A stretch of 37,178 nt of DNA from an uncultured Eubacteriales bacterium (GTDB taxonomy: Bacteria; Bacillota; Clostridia; Christensenellales; Borkfalkiaceae). The stretch lies in contig CADBUU010000115.1 in assembly GCA_902797945.1 (NCBI GenBank), forward strand, positions 1 through 37,178, written 5' to 3'. This document shows, piece after piece, positions 8,461 through 15,550 of the stretch; the first letter of the stretch is position 1; each line of letters opens with the position of its first letter. Under the pieces are notes generated by a model. That model was not told where the DNA came from and made no database searches. It saw nothing but the letters and a program-made list of their open reading frames with translations. The position numbers and the translations under genes were made by a program.

Positions 8461-8573
8461 TAGAAAAATATATCCTCCGTAAAGTTGTCTACGTCTGTTT
8501 CGTTACTAAAACACAACACGTCTAAATATGGCAATTCTATAATTTTAAGGACGGGAAGTCGGAATTTTTTCAT
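8460..8573 (-). CDS. Translationally coupled 37-residue small protein
   Basis: An ORF too short for usual gene callers. It starts at ATG 8571-8573, overlapping the stop of the upstream secreted-protein gene (ATGA), with GGGAG six bases upstream. It ends with TAATG overlapping the next gene's ATG. It thus exactly fills the space between two genes with overlaps on both sides. The peptide begins MKKFRLPVLKIIELPYLDVL, then an acidic tail (NETDVDNFTEDIFF). The beginning recalls the abundant unnamed clostridial small proteins with the pattern KKY-x-x-P-x-x-E-x-I-x-F-x-x-EDV, but that resemblance is from memory and weak. No hydrophobic helix. Function unknown. Confidence 0.6.
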   Translation of the reverse strand: MKKFRLPVLKIIELPYLDVLCFSNETDVDNFTEDIFF

Positions 8574-9805
8574 AATTCTCCCCCTTCTCCGATATAACCG
8601 TCGATAATTTCTTTCTGTTTCTCGGAAAGGTTTTTATATCCGTCCGCCTTAACTCTCGACGCAACCGTTCTTATGGACCTCGAATTGTCCTCTTCCGAAT
8701 AATTCGTATAGACGAATTTTTCTCCGTCGAAATATTTGACTTTAACGTAACCTCTGACCGAAAAATCCCTGTCGTAATTAGACGTATGGATCTTTATCAA
8801 AGCGACGTTAAACTTCAACTTATCGTCCTCGACGTAATTTTTAGTCGCATTTATTTTGACGACGCTCTGCCCTTCGATAAGATTATCGAGATCGAATTCG
8901 CAAACGTCCTTAAAAAGGTCCGTAGGAGAAATTATCCCTCCGTATTCCGAAATAAAACTTTCGGCGCTCTTAAACTCCTCGAAATCGAAATTCAAAGAAA
9001 ATCTTATTCCGGACTCGTCGGAACTTTCGCAAACTCTCACGCTTGCGCCGTAGTCAGCGTAAAAGACGACGCCGACGGCGAAATAATCGTCGTTGTCATC
9101 GTTTATAAAACTTCCGACGTCAAATAAATTCTTACCGTCGCTCCAACCGAGAAATACTCCGTTTTCGCCCCAATCGTAATCGGGTAAAGGGGTATTTGAC
9201 GATATTTGCTTAAAAACTTTTCCGTCTTTCCCGTAAAGAGAAATGGTTTTATTTACGACGGTTTTCTCTTCGCCAATAAACGCCTTGACCGTCCCGGCGT
9301 CCTCTTCCCTTGCGGTAACGGATATCTTTTCTCCGTCGTAAAAATAATATATCGAACTGTTGCCGTTGCTGCCCGTCCAATTATAAGGTTCGGACGGAGA
9401 AAAAGCGGCGTTCGTCGGATCGCTCGTGGTAGTAAGCCCGAGTGCCGTCGGCTTTGCTAAATACAAACTATTGGATTTGCTTTTTAAAAGAACTGTTTCG
9501 CCTGGCACTTTTTCGACTATAAAAACGCAGTCGTCCGAAATATTTTCGGCTATCCCGTCGACAACGGTTATCCGTTTTGCCGAGATACCGCCCGTTTCAT
9601 TTACCGAAAGGGCGTAATATTCGCTTTCATACTCGCAGGCTAAGACGACGTAATCGTTGCCATTTAGCAAATTTTGGGAACACTTGTATACCGTTACAGA
9701 TTCTTTCGCGTCGCTTTTCTGAACTGTTGTCAAAGAAAAAAGTAAAAAGCAAACAATCATCGCAGAAAGAAAAACGCCGGTATATCTTTTTCTCTTTCGC
9801 ATCAT
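8570..9805 (-). CDS. Secreted or surface hypothetical protein
   Basis: A 411-residue protein with a clear signal peptide: KRKR, then a hydrophobic core (GVFLSAMIVCFLLFSLTTV) and a likely cleavage after SDA near residue 33. The mature part is acidic and beta-rich, with no LPxTG, lipobox or C-terminal membrane anchor, so it is probably released or held non-covalently. Residues 262-305 (SVRVCESSDESGIRFSLNF ... YGGIISPTDLF) resemble a module seen in many large clostridial surface proteins (VRV...GIRF...YGTLI.PTD). Function unknown. It lies 12 bases after trpS and overlaps the small gene downstream by 4 bp. AAGGA stands 9-12 bases before the double ATG. Confidence 0.75.
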   Translation of the reverse strand: MMRKRKRYTGVFLSAMIVCFLLFSLTTVQKSDAKESVTVYKCSQNLLNGNDYVVLACEYESEYYALSVNETGGISAKRITVVDGIAENISDDCVFIVEKVPGETVLLKSKSNSLYLAKPTALGLTTTSDPTNAAFSPSEPYNWTGSNGNSSIYYFYDGEKISVTAREEDAGTVKAFIGEEKTVVNKTISLYGKDGKVFKQISSNTPLPDYDWGENGVFLGWSDGKNLFDVGSFINDDNDDYFAVGVVFYADYGASVRVCESSDESGIRFSLNFDFEEFKSAESFISEYGGIISPTDLFKDVCEFDLDNLIEGQSVVKINATKNYVEDDKLKFNVALIKIHTSNYDRDFSVRGYVKVKYFDGEKFVYTNYSEEDNSRSIRTVASRVKADGYKNLSEKQKEIIDGYIGEGGEL

Positions 9806-9817
9806 CCTATAAAATCC

Positions 9818-10903
9818 TTATCCGCCGTATTTCTCCGATTGAGATTTAATAAGTTCGGCGTCGTCAAAATAATTTATTTTCATTGCCGACTTAACTTCGG
9901 CAAGTGTTTCTGCCGCCGTCTTTTCGGCTTTTATGCTACCTTTTTTAAGTATTTCGTATACTTCGGGAATATTCTTTTCAAATTGTTTTCTGCGATTTCT
10001 TATGGGTTCCAATTCCGCCTGTAAAACGGCGTTAAGGAATTTCTTGACTTTCATATCGCCGAGTCCGCCCCTCGTATAGTGGGCTTTAAGTTCGTCGAGC
10101 GAGGCGTATTCGGGCAAAAACTCTTTAAAGTGTTCGTCGGTGGCAAAAGCGTCGAGATAGGTAAATACGGCGTTTCCTTCAAGTTTACCGGGGTCCGTGA
10201 GTTTTATATGATCGGGATCGGTAAACATACTCATTACTTTGGTCCTTACCTCTTCGGGAGTATCCGAAAGGTAAATACAGTTACCGAGCGACTTACTCAT
10301 TTTCGCTTTTCCGTCGATACCGGGAAGGCGCATACACGCCTTGTTTTTAGGCAAAACGACTTCGGGCTCCACGAGCGTTTCGCCGTATACCGAATTGAAT
10401 TTCCGAACTATTTCCCTCGTCTGTTCTATCATCGGAAGTTGATCTTCTCCGACGGGAATAATATTTGCCTTAAACGCTGTAATATCCGCCGCCTGACTTA
10501 TGGGATAAGCGAAAAATCCCACGGGGATACTCGTTTCGAAATTGCGCATCTGTATTTCGCTTTTAACCGTCGGATTTCTCTGTAATCTCGAAACGGTAAC
10601 GAGATTCATATAGTAAAAAGAAAGTTCGCATAGCTCGGGGACCTGCGACTGAATAAATACGGTAACTTTTTCGGGATCTACTCCGCACGACAGATAATCG
10701 AGAGAGACCTCGATAATATTCTGCCTTACTTTTTCGGGATTTTCGGCATTGTCGGTAAGAGCCTGAGCGTCGGCGATCATAACGAACATCTCGTCGAAGT
10801 CGCCCTCGTTTTGAAGTTCCACCCTTCTTTTAAGCGAACCGACGTAGTGTCCGACGTGAAGTCTGCCGGTCGGTCTGTCGCCCGTAAGTATTATTTTTTT
10901 CAT
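9818..10903 (-). CDS. trpS: Tryptophanyl-tRNA synthetase
   Basis: Class I synthetase that charges tRNA-Trp. The 361-residue chain shows the HIGH-type signature HVGH (16-19) in TGRLHVGHYVGSL, the conserved GEDQ at 152-155 (VGEDQLPMIEQTREI), and KMSKS (201-205). The middle contains the usual SRLQRNPTVK and PVGFFAYPISQAADI segments. The ATG follows GGAG by seven bases. It begins 15 bases after whiA, which leaves no room for a T-box, so it is transcribed with the whiA train rather than from its own tryptophan-responsive leader. Confidence 0.96.
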   Translation of the reverse strand: MKKIILTGDRPTGRLHVGHYVGSLKRRVELQNEGDFDEMFVMIADAQALTDNAENPEKVRQNIIEVSLDYLSCGVDPEKVTVFIQSQVPELCELSFYYMNLVTVSRLQRNPTVKSEIQMRNFETSIPVGFFAYPISQAADITAFKANIIPVGEDQLPMIEQTREIVRKFNSVYGETLVEPEVVLPKNKACMRLPGIDGKAKMSKSLGNCIYLSDTPEEVRTKVMSMFTDPDHIKLTDPGKLEGNAVFTYLDAFATDEHFKEFLPEYASLDELKAHYTRGGLGDMKVKKFLNAVLQAELEPIRNRRKQFEKNIPEVYEILKKGSIKAEKTAAETLAEVKSAMKINYFDDAELIKSQSEKYGG

Positions 10904-10918
10904 AAAATTTCTCCTGCC

Positions 10919-11851
10919 TTATAACTCGCCGGCAATTTCAACGAGTTTTCTGAGTCTGTGATTCAAACAACTTTTGGTAAGATTAAGTTTATCCGCAAGT
11001 TCTTTTAACGTATCGTTTTTATATTTCGTTCTCGCTTCGGCGACTGACCTTAAACTTTCGGGAAGTGAAGAAAGACCAATCGCCTCGTCGATTTTATTAA
11101 CCGCGCGTATCTGTTTAACGGAAGCGTCTATTTGCTTGGTCATATTCGACATTTCACAGTTTAAACGCCTGTTTTCCAGATTGTTCATATCTCTTTCCAC
11201 CGAGAGAGCGGAAAGTTTTAAAACCGCCTTATTTGCTCCTATCAAAGCAAGAAGGTCGGATATTTCGTCCATGGTTTTAAGGTATACGACGTAATCGCCC
11301 TTTCTCTCTATAAGTTTAGGTAAAAAATACGCTTCGCTGAGTATTTCGCAAAAATCCGTCGCAGTCTGATAATTCGTAAAGACGAATTCGAGATGATACC
11401 CCGTCGAAGAACCCGAACCGCTCGGAAGAGTAACGCTTCCGCTGCCTAAAAAAGCGCCCTTTATATACGCCGTCCTGCAATCGTCGCCCTCGACGGATGA
11501 CCAGTCGACGTTTAAGTTGACCGCAACTCCCCCCTCGTCTATTTTTACGATGCCGAGGTCTTCGAGAACGAAAAGAGTGGAACCGTCGAGAAAAACTACC
11601 GCCGTCCTTCCGTTTTTTTGCGGTTTATCCTCTTTTTCAACGGGCGTAAGCCCGTAAAGGTCGGCGACAATGTTTTTAAAGAATTCGGCAAGGTCTTTAT
11701 GGTCGGTCGTAATTTCGAAACCTACTTTTCCCGACTTGGAATAAATAACGCCCGCAGTCCTTATAAAAGCCGATAAGAGCGCTCTCTTTTCCTCATCGTG
11801 TTTTATTCTCTTTTCAATAATTTCACCTTTGACCTGAGTTGAAAAGTTCAC
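10919..11851 (-). CDS. whiA: WhiA, DNA-binding cell-division/sporulation regulator
   Basis: A 310-residue protein with the WhiA layout: an N-terminal homing-endonuclease-like fold without catalytic function (KGAFLGSGSVTLPSG and the YHLEFVFTNYQTA strand region, about residues 128-165) and a C-terminal helix-turn-helix (LKELADKLNLTKSCLNHRLRKL). In Streptomyces WhiA activates sporulation septation genes; in Bacillus it affects cell division and chromosome segregation. Start codon is GTG (11849-11851), supported by GGAGGA seven bases upstream. In many Firmicutes rapZ and yvcK precede it; here a PHP gene does so directly. Confidence 0.95.
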   Translation of the reverse strand: MNFSTQVKGEIIEKRIKHDEEKRALLSAFIRTAGVIYSKSGKVGFEITTDHKDLAEFFKNIVADLYGLTPVEKEDKPQKNGRTAVVFLDGSTLFVLEDLGIVKIDEGGVAVNLNVDWSSVEGDDCRTAYIKGAFLGSGSVTLPSGSGSSTGYHLEFVFTNYQTATDFCEILSEAYFLPKLIERKGDYVVYLKTMDEISDLLALIGANKAVLKLSALSVERDMNNLENRRLNCEMSNMTKQIDASVKQIRAVNKIDEAIGLSSLPESLRSVAEARTKYKNDTLKELADKLNLTKSCLNHRLRKLVEIAGEL

Positions 11852-11865
11852 TTTTTACTCCTCCG

Positions 11866-12639
11866 TCAAAGGTGTTTTTTAAATTCTGAAAATCTGAGCG
11901 TCGGAATACGCCCGTCAATATTCATTATTCTGTCCATCGGAAATTCCACTCTTTCAAACAGTTTTTCCGCCAAAACCCCGTCGCCTATCCTGTCGGGCGA
12001 ATGGGCGTCGCTGTCCACCACGAATAAAACCCCCGTATCGATAACCTGTCTCCACTGCTCGTCCGACATGTGAGTTTTTTTCGTGCTGATTTCTATATAA
12101 GTTCCGTAATCTCTCGCGCACTTGGCGACTTCCACGACGTCGCACGGAGCGCCGAAATTGACGTGAGTAATAACGTCGATAGGGTGATTTTCAATTGCGT
12201 TTATATAACATCTCGTATTGTATTTTATAAGCCTGTCCGACGGCTTCCATTTAAAAATATCCCAAAGGTTGTCCACTATCATCATATTGTGGAAATCCTT
12301 ATACCTGTCGCAAACGATAAACTTATGGATACCCGCAAGAACGACGTCGAGTTTATCGTAATCTTTCGGCACCACGTCGATAATTCCGCTTTCGCCCCTT
12401 ATGTTCGACTCAATTCCGAGAAGCACGTCAACGCCGCTTTCTTTTTTGGCAATATTGCAATGTTCTCTCATTTCGTCGAGTTTTTTCCTGCGCATACCAT
12501 AAACGGGATGCGAAAAACCGTGATCGGTTATCGCTATCCCTTTAAGCCCCTTTTCCTTTGCGGAACGAGCGTTATCCTCTATAAGCCCCGTTCCGTGGCT
12601 GTAAACAGTATGCGTGTGTAAATCAAAACTTATCTTCAT
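11866..12639 (-). CDS. PHP-domain phosphoesterase
   Basis: A 257-residue metal-dependent phosphoesterase of the PHP superfamily (YcdX/histidinol-phosphatase-like). Metal ligands can be read in order: HTHTVYSHG near the N-terminus, ITDHG, LGIESN, GIHKF, THVNFG and DSDAHSPDRIG near the C-terminus. The ATG at 12637-12639 is chosen because GGGTGA precedes it at normal spacing; an in-frame GTG lies four codons upstream without a ribosome site. It overlaps the end of murB by 17 bp. PHP genes at this place (between murB and whiA) are usual in Clostridia; the substrate is not known. Confidence 0.88.
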   Translation of the reverse strand: MKISFDLHTHTVYSHGTGLIEDNARSAKEKGLKGIAITDHGFSHPVYGMRRKKLDEMREHCNIAKKESGVDVLLGIESNIRGESGIIDVVPKDYDKLDVVLAGIHKFIVCDRYKDFHNMMIVDNLWDIFKWKPSDRLIKYNTRCYINAIENHPIDVITHVNFGAPCDVVEVAKCARDYGTYIEISTKKTHMSDEQWRQVIDTGVLFVVDSDAHSPDRIGDGVLAEKLFERVEFPMDRIMNIDGRIPTLRFSEFKKHL

Positions 12640-13528
12640 TTTCAAATTCACCCAGATAGCGTATCTCTTCGACGAGTTCTACGTTTCGTTTTTCTTTGAC
12701 CGCCGCCTTTATTTTTTCAATAAGTCGACGAATATCCGTACTTGTCGCTCCGTTTTTCGCAATTATGAAGTTGGCGTGTTTTTCGGACACGAAGGCATTT
12801 CCTTCGCTAAGACCTTTAAGATCGCAACTCTCGATTACTTTACCGGCAAAATAGCCGTCGTTTTTAAAGACGCTGCCGGCAGACTTGCCGATAGGTTGTT
12901 TACGCCTTCTCATTGCGGTAAAATAGGTTATTTTATTCTCGGACTGCTCGTATTCGGCGTTATCGAGATTAAAGCAAACCGAAAGCACACCGTCGTTTTC
13001 GGTCAGAAATCTGCTCGTTCGGTAACCGAAACCACATTCGCCTGCAGGATATATCCCCGAAACTGCGACGACGTAACTGACGTAATCTCCTACGCTTTTT
13101 CCGAAACACCCCGCATTCATTGCGACCGCTCCTCCGACAGACGCCGGAATTCCGCTTAAAAACTCTATCCCTCCGAGGCTGTTATACAGAGCGGAAGTCA
13201 TTATATCCGAAATCTTATCGCCGGCTTTCGCCGTCAGTATCTTTCCGTTTACGGTAATGCCCTTTAAGTCGGAAGTCGAAATGACCGCCCCGAAATAACC
13301 GTTATCCGAAACGAGGACGTTCGTTCCTCCTCCGAGATAGACGAAAGGAAGATTTCTCTCCCTTAAAGTCCTGTCTAAAAGCCTTACTGCATCTTCGCTT
13401 TCGGGATAAAATATCGCCGAGGCGTTTCCTCCCGTCCCATAAGAACACATCGACGCAAGCGATGCGTTATATCTCGCTTTTACACCGAGTTTTTCGGATA
13501 TTTCAGCATAAACGCCATTATCCTTCAT
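12623..13528 (-). CDS. murB: UDP-N-acetylenolpyruvoylglucosamine reductase
   Basis: Reduces UDP-GlcNAc-enolpyruvate to UDP-MurNAc with NADPH and bound FAD, the second committed step of peptidoglycan synthesis. The 301-residue length and the FAD-binding segment (YLGGGTNVLVSD, about 83-94) fit a short type II MurB. Also visible are GIEFLSGIPASVGGAVAMNAG, the SAGSVFKN loop carrying the catalytic serine, and the VSEKHANFI motif. The start has AGGAGG seven to eight bases upstream. It heads a long minus-strand series (PHP, whiA, trpS and beyond). TTGTAA-N17-TAAAAT sits so close to the ribosome site that a dedicated promoter is doubtful. Confidence 0.95.
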   Translation of the reverse strand: MKDNGVYAEISEKLGVKARYNASLASMCSYGTGGNASAIFYPESEDAVRLLDRTLRERNLPFVYLGGGTNVLVSDNGYFGAVISTSDLKGITVNGKILTAKAGDKISDIMTSALYNSLGGIEFLSGIPASVGGAVAMNAGCFGKSVGDYVSYVVAVSGIYPAGECGFGYRTSRFLTENDGVLSVCFNLDNAEYEQSENKITYFTAMRRRKQPIGKSAGSVFKNDGYFAGKVIESCDLKGLSEGNAFVSEKHANFIIAKNGATSTDIRRLIEKIKAAVKEKRNVELVEEIRYLGEFENEDKF

Positions 13529-13583
13529 TTAAACCCCTCCTATTTTACAACAAAATTAAAATTATTACAAGTAATTTATATTA

Positions 13584-14543
13584 TTATTTTATATATTTTA
13601 CAGATTCTCCCGCTTTCTCCGCCATTTTGCTTATATCGTTTTCCTCAGATATAGCCTCGATTATATCGGCTGAAAGAAAAGGACTAAACGTATAACCCGT
13701 TTTAAATATATCGTATTTCCCCAACTCTCCGTCATAATAATTACCGCTTGCGGAAAACATTCCCGTCTTATTCACCTTGTCGCCGAGAGTCGTCAGATAT
13801 TCGACTATACTAACGCATTTTTCGTATTTTCGTTCGTCCGTAGTCGTTATTGCGACGTATTGATACAAATCGCAAAAGTCCTCGATAGGCTCGGCGACGA
13901 ACGACTTTCCTCTGGCTGTAAGGCGCCAAATATCCCTTTGAGTTCCGAGCAATACTTTTCCGCCTTTCAGATATTCGGTATAAGCGTTCAATGGCTCTGC
14001 CGTTTCGACTTTTCCATATTCGATTTTCGAATAATATGCCGCTATGAGCGGATTATTATACTTTCCTTTTGAAACGATAAGCGCCTCTATAGGTCGATTA
14101 ATCCCCTTTTCGGAAATGAGGAAATAGCCTCCTCTGCACCAGGGAACGGCATAGACTGCGCCGTTTATTTCTCCGCCTAAAAAGCCGCCGTAAGGAAGTT
14201 TTTCGGCAACGCCGGCAACAAAGTCGCAACCAATCCCGAAAGAAATCATATCCGGCGTGTGCGTTTTTAAACTTTCTTTTGCTCCTTCGACGGAATAAGA
14301 TGATACGAGGGTGTGTATTCCGTTTTTTGAATAATCTGCGAGAACGTCAGACAAAAAATCCCCTCTCGATCCTACTCCGCCTTCGAAAGAATCGATGTGC
14401 CAAAGGGTTAACACGTCGTCGTATTTTTGCGATTCGACGGGAAAATTTTTTAAATTTGTAGTTTTCGGAATTGCGTAAGCGGGCGTAAAAATTATCACGA
14501 AGGATAGCGCGACTGCGGCGACCGTCCTGAATAAGTATTTCAT
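13584..14543 (-). CDS. Orphan extracellular solute-binding-like protein
   Basis: A 319-residue exported protein. The signal peptide (YLFRTVAAVALSFVIIFTPAYA) ends in a type I cleavage site, with no lipobox cysteine. The mature start LTLWHIDSFEGGVGSRGDFL is the hallmark opening of sugar ABC solute-binding proteins of family 1, followed by AVPWCRGGYFLISEKG, a typical hinge region. The protein is shorter than usual (family about 400-450) and no permease or ATPase gene is nearby. Without a lipid anchor in a Gram-positive it would be released, so transport is doubtful; sensing or scaffolding are alternatives. No Shine-Dalgarno is seen: TATACT lies six bases before the ATG, with a poor -35. Confidence 0.8.
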   Translation of the reverse strand: MKYLFRTVAAVALSFVIIFTPAYAIPKTTNLKNFPVESQKYDDVLTLWHIDSFEGGVGSRGDFLSDVLADYSKNGIHTLVSSYSVEGAKESLKTHTPDMISFGIGCDFVAGVAEKLPYGGFLGGEINGAVYAVPWCRGGYFLISEKGINRPIEALIVSKGKYNNPLIAAYYSKIEYGKVETAEPLNAYTEYLKGGKVLLGTQRDIWRLTARGKSFVAEPIEDFCDLYQYVAITTTDERKYEKCVSIVEYLTTLGDKVNKTGMFSASGNYYDGELGKYDIFKTGYTFSPFLSADIIEAISEENDISKMAEKAGESVKYIK

Positions 14544-14557
14544 ATTTTTAGTATATG

Positions 14558-14586
14558 AAAAAGGAAAGCGTAATAAAACGCTTTCC
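14558..14586 (-). terminator. terminator after hprK
   Basis: Stem GGAAAGCG and CGCTTTCC (14563-14570 and 14579-14586) with an 8-base loop. On the minus strand it is followed by five T residues, 20 bases past the hprK stop. It can also terminate in the plus direction (CTTTGTTTTTT). Confidence 0.88.
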
Positions 14587-14605
14587 CTTTGTTTTTTATA
14601 AAAAA

Positions 14606-15550
14606 TTATTTAATATCCTGTTCGCCGAACACCGCTTTCATAAGATCTGCCGAAGCGTCGTATCCCGCCTGTTTCAAGCGGTATTTTCTCGCCGCCGTTT
14701 CCAAAACTACGGGAATATTTCTTCCCGGCGATACGGGAACGACTATTTTAAGTTTATTTATACCGAGAACGTCTTCGTAATTTTCTTCGTAGCCAATTCT
14801 ATCGTATGTATTTCCTTCCGCCCAAGGCGAAAGTTCTGCGATAATATCCACCGTCTTTTCAGGTCTTATAGCGCCGGGGCCGAACATCTGCTGAACGTTG
14901 ATGATTCCAATTCCTCTTATTTCCATAAAATACCGTATTTTTTCCGGAGATTTGCCAAATATCTGGTCGTTTTTATTTTTCAGAATAACCGAATCGTCCG
15001 CAACGAGCCTATGCCCTCTGTTGACGAGTTCGAGCGCTATTTCGCTCTTTCCGACTCCCGACCTTCCAATTATAAGTATTCCTACGCCGAAAACGTCTAC
15101 CAAGACGCCGTGAACGACTTTCGTCGGCGCTAAAATATCGTTTTGAAATATCGTTAATTCGTTGATAAGAGTTGTTGTGACCATATCCGAACGAAAGAGA
15201 GGGCATTTATACTTTTCCGCATATTTACGCAAATTATCCGAAACGTCAAGCCCCCTTGCGAAAATCATACAGGGAATATCTCTCGAAAAAAGATTTTCGA
15301 GATTTTCGTTCATAGCGGTTTTCGGCGCGGAACGGATATACTCGTATTCTGCATTTCCTATAACCTGAACCCTCTTGTGGTCGAAATGTTTAAAATAACC
15401 CGTAAGTTGAAGACCGGGACGGGAAATACTTATAGTTTGGAGCGAAACTTCTCCTCTCCCCTCGTATTCGACTTCGAGGTTGAGCGCCTTGGCGAAATCC
15501 TTGACGCTTATGACGGCAATATTGTCCGCCGATTGATTTTTACTTTGCAT
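14606..15550 (-). CDS. hprK: HPr kinase/phosphorylase
   Basis: Phosphorylates Ser46 of HPr in the PTS and reverses it, the central sensor of carbon catabolite control in Gram-positives. The 314-residue protein shows the N-terminal domain, the conserved H147 in VVHGVLVDV, Walker A GRSGVGKS (162-169), DDSVIL with the catalytic acidic pair, and the HprK signature IRGIGIINVQQMFG. AAGGAG lies ten bases before the ATG, and the gene overlaps the uvrC stop by 11 bp. Its presence implies HPr-Ser46-P/CcpA control in this organism, though no PTS gene is in the window. Confidence 0.96.
   Translation of the reverse strand: MQSKNQSADNIAVISVKDFAKALNLEVEYEGRGEVSLQTISISRPGLQLTGYFKHFDHKRVQVIGNAEYEYIRSAPKTAMNENLENLFSRDIPCMIFARGLDVSDNLRKYAEKYKCPLFRSDMVTTTLINELTIFQNDILAPTKVVHGVLVDVFGVGILIIGRSGVGKSEIALELVNRGHRLVADDSVILKNKNDQIFGKSPEKIRYFMEIRGIGIINVQQMFGPGAIRPEKTVDIIAELSPWAEGNTYDRIGYEENYEDVLGINKLKIVVPVSPGRNIPVVLETAARKYRLKQAGYDASADLMKAVFGEQDIK

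Noticed and set aside
10079-10585. 168-codon plus-strand ORF opposite trpS
   Set aside because: Entirely antisense to conserved trpS motifs; no ribosome site; a shadow of codon bias.
10904-10918. T-box before trpS
   Set aside because: Only 15 bases separate whiA and trpS.
13529-13583. Dedicated murB promoter TTGTAA-N17-TAAAAT
   Set aside because: The -10 abuts the AGGAGG, so transcription would start inside the ribosome site; read-through from upstream is more likely.
14555-15133. 192-codon plus-strand ORF opposite hprK
   Set aside because: Antisense to HPr kinase signature motifs, no ribosome site.
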